A stretch of DNA of 6,574 nucleotides from JAVBMO01 sp031552355 (GCA_031552355.1 JAVBMO010000157.1:1-6574), one strand, 5' to 3'. Shown: positions 1-5,728, counted from the first letter of the stretch. Notes: generated by a model from the sequence alone, not told the origin. A program made the numbers and translations.

Positions 1-267
1 ATGCAAAAACCTTCTTTCAATTTGCTTGTTTATCCTAACCCTGTAAAAGAAGTGGCTAATATTTCTTACAATTTGCCAACAGCTGCAGATGTAGTTATCA
101 GCATTACTGATTTGACAGGACGTACTGTAAAAGTAGAAAATTTAGGCAAACAAGTAGGTATGAATAGCCATAAATTGAATATTTCAAACTTGGCTTCAGG
201 AAATTATATTGTTACAGTTAATGTTAACGGTTTGATAGAAACTAAAAAAATCACAATTGCTCGTTAA
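1..267 (+). CDS. C-terminal fragment of a type IX secreted protein (type A sorting domain), 5' truncated
   Basis: These 88 residues form almost exactly one T9SS type A C-terminal sorting domain, the signal that sends a protein across the outer membrane through the type IX system, after which it is usually cleaved and attached to the cell surface or released. Visible hallmarks are YPNPV at residues 11-15, the alternating beta-strand pattern with DLTGR at 37-41, the LASGNYIV stretch at 64-71, and the basic ending KKITIAR at 82-88. There is no signal peptide and no passenger domain, so the ATG at base 1 is almost certainly an internal methionine and the real gene begins before the window. The function of the passenger (enzyme, adhesin or other) cannot be told. 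The TAA stop is followed closely by an intrinsic terminator, so this gene ends its own transcript. Confidence 0.88.
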   Translation: MQKPSFNLLVYPNPVKEVANISYNLPTAADVVISITDLTGRTVKVENLGKQVGMNSHKLNISNLASGNYIVTVNVNGLIETKKITIAR

Positions 268-290
268 GCTTTTTTGATTATCCTATTTTG

Positions 291-319
291 AAAAGAGGCT
301 GCAATGCAGCCTCTTTTTT
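291..319 (+). terminator. Rho-independent terminator after the T9SS-substrate gene
   Basis: A perfect 12-bp inverted repeat (AAAAGAGGCTGC at 291-302 and GCAGCCTCTTTT at 306-317) with a 3-base loop is followed directly by a run of T ending at 319. The GC-rich stem core plus T tract is the classic intrinsic terminator form. It starts 23 bases after the stop codon at 265-267 and separates that gene from the corA promoter. Because the stem is flanked by A on one side and T on the other, it could also work on the opposite strand, but no minus-strand gene is seen nearby. Confidence 0.92.
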
Positions 320-343
320 ATTTTATAAAATTCACGGAAAAGC

Positions 344-371
344 TTGCCTGTTAAAAAAAAGTGTACCTTTG
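344..371 (+). promoter_or_regulatory. Predicted Bacteroidota-type promoter for corA-mnmA
   Basis: TACCTTTG at 364-371 is an exact match to the TAnnTTTG -7 element used by the primary sigma factor of Bacteroidota. A TTG at 344-346 lies 17 bases upstream, in the place of the -33 element (at the short end of the usual spacing). Transcription would begin near 376-380, giving a leader of about 60 bases before the corA ATG. The site sits just after the upstream terminator, which fits the start of a new transcription unit. Prediction from pattern only. Confidence 0.7.
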
Positions 372-375
372 CAAA

Positions 376-394
376 CATTAAACGTTGTTTAGTG
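376..394 (+). other. Small hairpin at the 5' end of the corA leader
   Basis: CATTAAAC (376-383) and GTTTAGTG (387-394) can pair over 8 bp, with one G-U pair and a 3-base loop. The predicted transcription start falls within a few bases of 376, so the hairpin would sit at the very 5' end of the corA-mnmA transcript, where such structures often slow mRNA decay. It is AT-rich and short, so chance pairing is possible. It does not resemble the Mg2+-sensing M-box, which is much larger. Confidence 0.35.
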
Positions 395-424
395 CTTATG
401 TAAAATATTGGCTTATATAATAAA

Positions 425-431
425 AGGAGGG
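425..431 (+). promoter_or_regulatory. Strong Shine-Dalgarno-like site before corA
   Basis: AGGAGGG ends 7 bases before the corA ATG at 439, the classic spacing for pairing with the 3' end of 16S rRNA. Most Bacteroidota genes do not use such sites, and the other genes of this window are preceded by A-rich or unremarkable sequence. The site also supports the choice of ATG 439; an in-frame TAA at 421-423 rules out any start further upstream. Confidence 0.6.
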
Positions 432-438
432 TCTGCCT

Positions 439-1359
439 ATGATTGAAACAATAGAGCAAGGGCAATTGAAGTGGCATCACGTCTTGAACCCAAGTGAAGA
501 AGATTTTGATTTTTTACTCAACACTTACCATTTCCACCCTCTGGATATTGAAGACTGCCGAAGCATTAACCAGCGCCCCAAAATAGACGAATACGACGAC
601 TATTATTTTCTGATCCTGCATTTCCCTTATTTCGACAAAGGGAATAAGTTTATCCGCATAAAAGAAGTAAAAATATTCTGGGGTAAAGATTTTGTCATTA
701 CCATAGGAAAATCGCATTGGGTGGTAAAAAACCTTTTTACCAGCGTTAAAGAGGGAATTGAGAAAGATATTGAAGAACAAAAAGCCATCTTGAATTCCAG
801 CGATTCATTGCTTTACAATGTCCTGAACAAACTGATGCAGGAAACCTACACTTTGATTCTTCGCATAGGTTCTGAAGTGGATTTGCTCAACTACGACATT
901 TTCAACCGTAAGGCACAAAAAATCATCGAATTAATTTCGGTAACCCGTAGAAATATTATTTTGCTCAATACGACTTTCAAACCTCAACTTCGCCTGTTCC
1001 ATAAATTTGAATCCGGTGGCATTCAGGGTTTTGTCCCCGACATGGAAGATTATTGGGGAAATATTTTAGACCAATACCAAAAGATGTTCGACATGGTGGA
1101 AGATTATGGCGAATTAATCGAAGGCCTTTCCAGAACATTTGATTCTTTGCAGGCCAACAGCACCAACGAAACCATGAAGGTATTAACCTATTTTTCCACC
1201 ACCATGCTTCCGCTGTCGGTTATTACGGGTTTTTATGGAATGAACATATCTTTACCTTTTTCTGAAGGGAAATACGCCTTTATCTTTCTTGTCATATTCA
1301 TGATCATTGTTACTGTGGGGCTACTCTTCTTTTTCAAACGAAATCAAAATCGGAACTAA
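439..1359 (+). CDS. corA: CorA-family magnesium/divalent-cation channel
   Basis: This 306-residue protein has the architecture of the CorA family of pentameric Mg2+ (Co2+, Ni2+) channels of the inner membrane. A soluble alpha/beta domain (about 1-140) is followed by a long helical section that continues into the first membrane helix (about 248-266). The signature YGMN lies at 266-269, with GMN at 267-269 forming the ion-selecting loop at the pore mouth. A second membrane helix (about 280-299) leads to a basic tail, KRNQNRN. The protein is about 45 residues shorter than the well-studied Thermotoga protein. The loop after GMN reads ISLPFSEGKYAF and lacks the common MPEL block, though it keeps an acidic residue (E276). 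ATG 439 is supported by a Shine-Dalgarno-like site and an upstream in-frame stop. It is the first gene of a tight pair with mnmA. The family is secure; the exact ion carried and the direction of transport are inferred. Confidence 0.9.
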   Translation: MIETIEQGQLKWHHVLNPSEEDFDFLLNTYHFHPLDIEDCRSINQRPKIDEYDDYYFLILHFPYFDKGNKFIRIKEVKIFWGKDFVITIGKSHWVVKNLFTSVKEGIEKDIEEQKAILNSSDSLLYNVLNKLMQETYTLILRIGSEVDLLNYDIFNRKAQKIIELISVTRRNIILLNTTFKPQLRLFHKFESGGIQGFVPDMEDYWGNILDQYQKMFDMVEDYGELIEGLSRTFDSLQANSTNETMKVLTYFSTTMLPLSVITGFYGMNISLPFSEGKYAFIFLVIFMIIVTVGLLFFFKRNQNRN

Positions 1360-1363
1360 AACT

Positions 1364-2428
1364 ATGGATATTGCAGCATTGGTTTCGGGTGGTGTGGATA
1401 GTTCCGTAACTATTTTTCAGTTGAAAGAACAAGGTTTCGACCCTACCATTTTTTACATAAAAATCGGGATGGAAGACGAACATGGATATATTGACTGTCC
1501 ATCGGAAGAAGATATTGAAATTACGACCTATATAGCACGAAAATACGGCTGCAAATTTGAAATTGTTTCCCTGCATGAAGAATACTGGGAAAATGTTGTC
1601 AGCTATACCATTGAGGCTGTAAAACGTGGATTAACCCCAAATCCCGACATGATGTGCAATAAACTGATAAAATTCGGCAGTTTTGAGCAAAAATGGGGCA
1701 AAGACTTCGACAAAATTTCCACAGGACATTACGCCACAACAAGCCTTTTGGATGGGAAGACCTACCTTTCCACAGCCAAAGACAAGGTGAAAGACCAAAC
1801 CTATTTTTTAGGACAGGTAAACTATCTTCAGGTAAACAAACTGATGTTTCCCATTGGCAATTTACTGAAAAGCGAAGTCCGTGAAATAGCAAGCAGGGAA
1901 CGCCTGCCAAGTGCCGATCGCAAAGACAGTCAGGGGATTTGCTTTTTGGGAAAAATAGATTATAACGATTTTCTCAAGAGATATTTGGGCGAAAAACCGG
2001 GGGAAATTATTGATTTGGAAACCGGAAAAACTGTTGGCGAACATAAAGGTTATTGGTTTCATACTATTGGCCAGCGCAAGGGGCTTGGATTAAGCGGCGG
2101 TCCTTGGTTTGTGGTAAAAAAAGATATAGATGAAAATATTCTTTTCGTGTCCAACGGCTATGACCCCGAAACCCAATACGGAAAAGTGGTAAATATTGCA
2201 GGGTTTCAATTTATTACGGAAGATATTTGGGGCGATTTTTCGGATGTAAAAAACATCAAATTTAAAATCCGCCACACACCCGAATTTACCGAAGGAAAAC
2301 TTACTAAAATAAACGATATTTACAGAATTGAATCCGCAGAAAAGATTCAAGGCATTGCACCCGGACAATTCGCAGTTATTTATGACGAAACAGCAACCCT
2401 TTGCTTAGGAAGCGGAATGATTATCTAA
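1364..2428 (+). CDS. mnmA: tRNA-specific 2-thiouridylase MnmA
   Basis: MnmA is a cytoplasmic enzyme that uses ATP to activate C2 of the wobble uridine (U34) of Lys, Glu and Gln tRNAs and then inserts sulfur delivered as a persulfide, giving s2U. At 354 residues it has normal length. Key motifs are the PP-loop SGGVDSS (8-14) for ATP; NPDMMCNK with the first active-site cysteine C98; STGHYA (119-124); DQTYFL (144-149); DSQGICFLG with the second cysteine C193, which takes up the sulfur; and FHTIGQRKG (232-240). The region after the PP-loop reads IKIGMEDEHGYIDCPSEEDIE where the E. coli enzyme has an MKNW-type sequence, a variant I associate with Bacteroidota. The start is set at ATG 1364: a longer reading from ATG 1307 would add 19 non-homologous residues inside corA. 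It begins 4 bases after the corA stop, so the two are probably translated from one mRNA. Confidence 0.94.
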   Translation: MDIAALVSGGVDSSVTIFQLKEQGFDPTIFYIKIGMEDEHGYIDCPSEEDIEITTYIARKYGCKFEIVSLHEEYWENVVSYTIEAVKRGLTPNPDMMCNKLIKFGSFEQKWGKDFDKISTGHYATTSLLDGKTYLSTAKDKVKDQTYFLGQVNYLQVNKLMFPIGNLLKSEVREIASRERLPSADRKDSQGICFLGKIDYNDFLKRYLGEKPGEIIDLETGKTVGEHKGYWFHTIGQRKGLGLSGGPWFVVKKDIDENILFVSNGYDPETQYGKVVNIAGFQFITEDIWGDFSDVKNIKFKIRHTPEFTEGKLTKINDIYRIESAEKIQGIAPGQFAVIYDETATLCLGSGMII

Positions 2429-2439
2429 ATTCCCCATCA

Positions 2440-2464
2440 AGAATTCTTTTTCGAGAAGAATTTT
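2440..2464 (+). terminator. Weak hairpin after mnmA, possible terminator
   Basis: Twelve bases after the mnmA stop, AATTCTT (2442-2448) pairs with AAGAATT (2456-2462). One G-T and one A-T pair extend the stem outward, around a 7-base loop. The stem is AT-rich and its 3' side merges into four T residues, but GGCC follows and there is no clean T tract. It may end or stabilise the corA-mnmA message; as an intrinsic terminator it would be inefficient. Confidence 0.35.
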
Positions 2465-2533
2465 GGCCTTCCCTCTATTTCCCGACCTTTAAAAGAGTAT
2501 AAAATAATATTCATATTCTTGTTTATCAGCATG

Positions 2534-2572
2534 ATACAAGTTTTTCAAATTAAATTTTCGAAAAACTTGTAT
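2534..2572 (+). promoter_or_regulatory. Perfect 13-bp dyad overlapping the atp promoter
   Basis: ATACAAGTTTTTC (2534-2546) is matched exactly in inverse by GAAAAACTTGTAT (2560-2572), with a 13-base AT-rich centre that itself contains the near-palindrome AAATTAAATTT. The right arm contains the TTG (2567-2569) proposed as the -33 element of the atp promoter, so a protein bound here would compete with RNA polymerase. As RNA it could form a stable hairpin, but no T tract follows the stem (ATATACGC), so an ordinary intrinsic terminator is less likely. It is either an operator or a hairpin ending mnmA read-through. Confidence 0.5.
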
Positions 2573-2598
2573 ATATACGCAAAATTCTCTTAAATTTG
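2567..2598 (+). promoter_or_regulatory. Predicted Bacteroidota-type promoter of the atpEFHAG operon
   Basis: TAAATTTG at 2591-2598 matches the TAnnTTTG -7 element exactly, and TTG at 2567-2569 lies 21 bases upstream as the -33 element. Transcription should begin near 2603-2607, giving a leader of about 35 bases. The leader ends in a T6A7 tract (2620-2632) and AT-rich sequence before ATG 2640, with no Shine-Dalgarno site, as is usual in this phylum. This is the only strong promoter pattern found before the ATP synthase genes, and it starts the unit at atpE. Confidence 0.68.
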
Positions 2599-2639
2599 CC
2601 TCAAACAAAGGAAGAACTATTTTTTAAAAAAATATAATT

Positions 2640-2900
2640 ATGTCAACATTATCAGTTTTATTACAAGCAGTTGCAGACTTTGCCCCATTTGCCAAAATTG
2701 GCGCTTGTTTAGGTGCCGGAATCGCTACTTTAGGTGCCGGAATCGGTATTGGAAATATTGGTAAAAGCGCCATGGAATCCATTGCCCGCCAACCTGAATC
2801 CGCAGGCGATATTCGTTCGAGCATGATTGTAGCTGCTGCTTTGGTTGAAGGTGCTACATTCTTTGCCATTGTTGTTTGTTTCTTGGCTGTATTGCTTTAA
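2640..2900 (+). CDS. atpE: ATP synthase F0 subunit c (proton-binding ring)
   Basis: This 86-residue membrane hairpin builds the rotating c ring of F0. Helix 1 (about 18-41) carries the glycine-rich packing pattern GAGIATLGAGIGIG; the polar loop has the conserved ARQPE (49-53) that contacts gamma and epsilon; helix 2 (about 60-85) carries the ion-binding carboxylate E70. Aligning R50 and E70 with the sodium-type Ilyobacter ring puts I37, L68, G71 and A72 where that enzyme has Q32, V63, S66 and T67, so the sodium ligands are missing and proton coupling is inferred. Helix 1 is encoded by a perfect 17-bp direct repeat. It is the first gene of the operon; atpB is not directly upstream, and a 119-base structured gap separates it from atpF. 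Confidence 0.95.
   Translation: MSTLSVLLQAVADFAPFAKIGACLGAGIATLGAGIGIGNIGKSAMESIARQPESAGDIRSSMIVAAALVEGATFFAIVVCFLAVLL
2708..2745 (+). repeat. Perfect 17-bp direct repeat inside atpE
   Basis: TTTAGGTGCCGGAATCG occurs at 2708-2724 and again at 2729-2745, a 21-base period that keeps the reading frame. The copies encode two successive LGAGI blocks (residues 24-28 and 31-35) of the glycine-rich helix 1. The glycine spacing is expected for c subunits, but the identical codon choice in both copies is more than the protein pattern requires. Confidence 0.85.
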
Positions 2901-2907
2901 GAAAAAC

Positions 2908-2993
2908 AGGTAGTTGGTATTGTAAGTGGAATAAATTATTCCGCTTACAATATTTATTTCATTGCGGTTAATCAACTGCCTTTAAAATTTTTG
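2908..2993 (+). other. Nested RNA hairpin structure between atpE and atpF
   Basis: The 119-base atpE-atpF gap holds two nested stems. The inner stem has 16 pairs (2918-2933 with 2937-2952) with only one G-U pair (T2927-G2943) and a 3-base loop; its arms read ATTGTAAGTGGAATA and TATTCCGCTTACAAT. The outer stem pairs AGGTAGTTG (2908-2916) with CAACTGCCT (2973-2981), 9 bp with one G-U pair. T-rich sequence follows both stems (2951-2959 and 2982-2992). Such a structure may stop part of the transcripts or protect the atpE mRNA from 3' decay. Either would raise c-subunit output over the other subunits, which fits the need for many c copies per enzyme. The base pairing is seen directly; the role is inferred. 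Confidence 0.6.
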
Positions 2994-3019
2994 TGAGACA
3001 ATAAATTCTTTAAAAGAAA

Positions 3020-3514
3020 ATGGAACTCATAAACCCCGGTATTGGACTCATCTTTTGGATGACACTCGTTTTTGGAATACTTTTCTTTATATTGGCAAAG
3101 TTTATTTGGCCTGTCATTCTAAAAATGTTGAAAGACAGAGAGCAAAGCATTAACGATGCTTTAAATGCTGCTGAACTTGCCAAAGCTGAAATCAACGTTT
3201 TGCAATCGCATAATGAGGCTTTGTTGAAAAAAGCAAACGAAGAATGTGACCTTCTTTTGGGCAATGCTCGTTTTGCCAGCGAAAAGTTGTTGGACGAAGC
3301 CCGCGAAAAGGCTAAAATTGAAGCAGAGAGGATCCTTGAAGCAGCACGTCAAAACATCAATTATGAAAAAATGCAAGCCATTATTGATTTAAAAAATCAA
3401 GTGGCTACTTTTTCCATAGAAATTGCCGAAAAGGTTATTCAACAACAGTTGGCAGACAAAGAAAAAGCCAAAGAACTTATTGATTCCCAGTTGTCAAAAA
3501 TCCATTTCAACTAA
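3020..3514 (+). CDS. atpF: ATP synthase F0 subunit b (peripheral stalk)
   Basis: Subunit b anchors the stator: one N-terminal membrane helix sits beside subunit a, and a long helical coiled-coil dimer reaches up to delta at the top of F1. At 164 residues the length is normal. Residues 8-30 form the membrane span (GLIFWMTLVFGILFFILAKF) after a short NPG start. Then comes the typical WPVILKMLKDRE junction and a charged, alanine-rich helix to the end, with repeated AEL/AKAE and EAREKAK patterns. The start ATG 3020 follows an A-rich stretch without a Shine-Dalgarno site. It lies 119 bases after atpE and 24 bases before atpH. Subunit b is poorly conserved, so the call rests on architecture and on its place between c and delta, which together make it secure. 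Confidence 0.93.
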   Translation: MELINPGIGLIFWMTLVFGILFFILAKFIWPVILKMLKDREQSINDALNAAELAKAEINVLQSHNEALLKKANEECDLLLGNARFASEKLLDEAREKAKIEAERILEAARQNINYEKMQAIIDLKNQVATFSIEIAEKVIQQQLADKEKAKELIDSQLSKIHFN

Positions 3515-3538
3515 AAAATTTCATTAATTGAGCCGGTC

Positions 3539-4099
3539 ATGGACAAAAATAAACTAAATATCAGGTATGCACAAGCTTTATTGGATTTAGCTTTGGAGCG
3601 CAATTCCCTGGATTTGGTTTATGATGAAATGAAAGCCATTTACCATTTGTGCAAAGAGAGCAAAGAACTGGCCAATGTTCTCAAAAGCCCTATTATTAAA
3701 GGGAGTAAAAAAGTACAAATTGTCCAAGAAATTTTTTCAAGCAAATTTTCAGAACTAACCACCCAGTACCTTCTTTTTTTGGTGTACAAAAAACGGGAAG
3801 TCAATCTGAAAAATATTGCCCGTGCTTTTTTGGAATTGTATAAAGATAAAAATAATATAGAAACGGCTTATCTATATACAGCCGACAGCGATTCAAGCGA
3901 AAGAGTCAGTGAGGCCATTATTCCTGTTTTGGAAACTTTTACAGGAAAAACCGTTGAAAAAGAAACGGTTATTTCGCCACAAATGATTGGCGGATTTCGT
4001 TTAGTTTTTGGCGATTCGCTTTATGATGCCAGCATTTCAACACAGTTGAACAAACTTAAAAAGGAATTTTCGGAAAACGAATATAAAAAGAAAGCGTAG
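3539..4099 (+). CDS. atpH: ATP synthase F1 subunit delta
   Basis: Delta (OSCP in mitochondria) caps the F1 head and joins it to the b stalk, so the alpha/beta hexamer does not spin with the rotor. The 186 residues match the family length. The N-terminal helical bundle (about 1-110) begins with the conserved RYAQALLDLA (9-18) and includes ELANVLKSP and the LLFLVYKKRE helix. The C-terminal part ends with the diagnostic block IGGFRLVFGDSLYDASISTQ (150-169), then a lysine-rich tail. ATG 3539 fits the usual N terminus, just before RYAQAL. It lies 24 bases after atpF and 48 bases before atpA; the latter spacer contains a tandem repeat. Confidence 0.94.
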   Translation: MDKNKLNIRYAQALLDLALERNSLDLVYDEMKAIYHLCKESKELANVLKSPIIKGSKKVQIVQEIFSSKFSELTTQYLLFLVYKKREVNLKNIARAFLELYKDKNNIETAYLYTADSDSSERVSEAIIPVLETFTGKTVEKETVISPQMIGGFRLVFGDSLYDASISTQLNKLKKEFSENEYKKKA

Positions 4100-4110
4100 A
4101 TCAATTGACT

Positions 4111-4136
4111 ATTGACAATGAATCATTGACAATGAA
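4111..4136 (+). repeat. Tandem 12-bp repeat in the atpH-atpA spacer
   Basis: ATTGACAATGAA occurs at 4111-4122 and again, unchanged, at 4125-4136, a 14-base period in a 48-base spacer. A partial third copy of the theme (CAATTGAC) precedes it at 4102-4109. Each unit is close to self-complementary: CAATG (4116-4120) can pair with CATTG (4124-4128), and CAATT (4102-4106) with AATTG (4136-4140). Similar ATTGACAATG-like strings occur in spacers of some Bacteroidota genomes, so this may be one copy of a dispersed repeat. Confidence 0.75.
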
Positions 4137-4147
4137 ATTGTAAGATT

Positions 4148-5728
4148 ATGGAAATAAAACCTGCCGAAGTTTCGGCAATACTCAGGAAGCAACTTGCCAA
4201 TGTGAATTTGGAAGCCGAATTGGAAGAAACCGGAAGTGTTCTTACCGTGGGTGATGGAATTGCTCGTATTTATGGGCTTACCAATGCACAATCGGGCGAA
4301 TTGGTAGAATTTATCGACACCGGTATTCAAGGCATTGTTCAAAATTTGGAAGAAGATAATGTGGGTGTGGTTTTGCTTGGCGAATCCAAAACTATCAAGG
4401 AAGGCGACATGGTGAAACGCAGTCGCAGGATTGTATCCATTCGTGTAGGTGAAGGTTTGGCCGGACGTGTTATTAACACGATTGGCGAACCCATCGACGG
4501 GAAAGGTGATATCAACGGCCAACTTTTTGAGATGCCTTTGGAGCGTAAAGCGCCGGGAGTTATTTTCCGCCAGCCCGTGGCAGAGCCTTTGCAAACCGGT
4601 ATAAAACCTATCGATTCCATGATTCCGATTGGCCGCGGACAACGGGAATTAATCATTGGCGACCGCCAAACCGGGAAAACCGCCATTGCTATTGACACCA
4701 TAATCAATCAAAAGAAATTTTACGATGCAGGAAATCCTGTATATTGTATCTATGTGGCCTGTGGGCAAAAAGGCTCTACCGTAGCCCAAATCGTAAGGAC
4801 TTTAGAAGAAAAAGGCGCCATGCCTTACACCACCGTTATTGTGGCTACGGCATCCGACCCGGCTGCCATGCAATTCTATGCGCCTTTTGCAGGCGCTGCC
4901 ATCGGTGAATATTACAGAGATACAGGTCGTTCGGCTTTAGTTATCTACGACGATTTAAGTAAACAAGCTGTTGCTTACCGCGAAGTATCTTTGCTTTTGC
5001 GCCGTCCACCCGGACGTGAGGCGTTCCCCGGCGACGTATTTTACCTGCACTCCCGTTTGTTGGAACGTGCTGCAAAAATCATTGGCAACGATAATATTGC
5101 CGCTCAAATGAACGATTTGCCGGCTTCTTTGAAAGGAAAAGTAAAAGGTGGTGGTTCGCTTACAGCCTTGCCTATTATTGAAACGCAGGCAGGCGATATT
5201 TCCGCCTATATCCCAACCAACGTAATTTCGATTACCGACGGGCAGATCTTTTTGGATACAAGCTTATTCAACGCCGGTATCCGTCCGGCTATCAATGTAG
5301 GGATTTCGGTTTCGCGTGTGGGTGGGAAAGCCCAAATTTCCTCCATGAAAAAAGTGGCTGGGACATTGAAATTAGACCAAGCTCAATACCGTGATTTGGA
5401 AGCTTTTTCAAAATTCGGTTCCGATTTGGATGCCGCCACACAATTGGTTTTGGACAAAGGCGCACGGAATGTTGAAATTTTGAAACAACCCCAATATTCC
5501 CCCATGCCGGTGGAAGAACAAATTGCCATTATTTTTTGCGGAACCAAAGGTTTGCTGCAAAAAATACCGGTAAACAGGGTTTCGGATTTTGAAGTGGAAT
5601 TTCTTGCCTTTTTGGAAAAAGAACACAAAACGGTATTGGAAAACCTGAGCAAAGGAAAACTTAGCGACGAAGATACTTCTGTACTTACCGAAACGGCTAA
5701 AATCATTGCTCAACGTTACGAAAAATAA
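4148..5728 (+). CDS. atpA: ATP synthase F1 subunit alpha
   Basis: Alpha forms, with beta, the hexameric head where ATP is made; its own nucleotide sites are regulatory and it gives an arginine to the neighbouring catalytic site. The 526 residues show the N-terminal beta barrel (about 25-95), the Walker A loop GDRQTGKT (171-178; the Q is typical of alpha), Walker B ALVIYDD (263-269), and SVSRVGG with the catalytic arginine R390, followed by the helical C-terminal domain. The stretch between LLERAA and GSLTALPIIETQ is about 7 residues longer than in E. coli, part of why R390 is shifted; I regard this as usual in Bacteroidota. The start MEIKPAEVSAILR is the normal N terminus, and an in-frame TGA at 4133-4135 blocks extension upstream. 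atpG follows after 10 bases. Confidence 0.97.
   Translation: MEIKPAEVSAILRKQLANVNLEAELEETGSVLTVGDGIARIYGLTNAQSGELVEFIDTGIQGIVQNLEEDNVGVVLLGESKTIKEGDMVKRSRRIVSIRVGEGLAGRVINTIGEPIDGKGDINGQLFEMPLERKAPGVIFRQPVAEPLQTGIKPIDSMIPIGRGQRELIIGDRQTGKTAIAIDTIINQKKFYDAGNPVYCIYVACGQKGSTVAQIVRTLEEKGAMPYTTVIVATASDPAAMQFYAPFAGAAIGEYYRDTGRSALVIYDDLSKQAVAYREVSLLLRRPPGREAFPGDVFYLHSRLLERAAKIIGNDNIAAQMNDLPASLKGKVKGGGSLTALPIIETQAGDISAYIPTNVISITDGQIFLDTSLFNAGIRPAINVGISVSRVGGKAQISSMKKVAGTLKLDQAQYRDLEAFSKFGSDLDAATQLVLDKGARNVEILKQPQYSPMPVEEQIAIIFCGTKGLLQKIPVNRVSDFEVEFLAFLEKEHKTVLENLSKGKLSDEDTSVLTETAKIIAQRYEK

Noticed and set aside
283..480. Minus-strand open frame across the terminator and corA promoter
   Set aside because: It reads through a perfect terminator hairpin and into corA, with no recognisable protein features.
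1307..1363. Upstream ATG that would extend mnmA by 19 residues
   Set aside because: The extra residues do not resemble any MnmA N terminus, and the extension lies inside the end of corA in another frame. ATG 1364 starts right before the PP-loop as expected.
1599..1910. Minus-strand open frame opposite mnmA
   Set aside because: The plus strand here encodes clear MnmA motifs (C98 region, STGHYA, DQTYFL); the reverse translation is low-complexity with no recognisable domain.
2640..2900. Sodium-coupled c subunit
   Set aside because: Positions aligned with the sodium ligands of the Ilyobacter ring are I37, L68, G71 and A72, not Q, V, S and T, so only the carboxylate E70 remains and proton coupling is more likely.
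2962..2993. Possible internal promoter before atpF (TTG, 21 bases, AATTTTTG)
   Set aside because: The -7 element misses the first T of TAnnTTTG, and in such AT-rich DNA this match is weak; it also overlaps the RNA structure. Not listed as a feature.
4119..4130. Mini reading frame (Met-Asn-His-stop) in the atpH-atpA spacer as an upstream regulatory peptide
   Set aside because: Three codons arising within the repeat unit; no ribosome-binding signal and nothing beyond chance.
4109..4642. Minus-strand open frame of 177 codons opposite atpA
   Set aside because: It lies fully against the strongly conserved atpA coding sequence, shows no family motif and is a by-product of its codon pattern.
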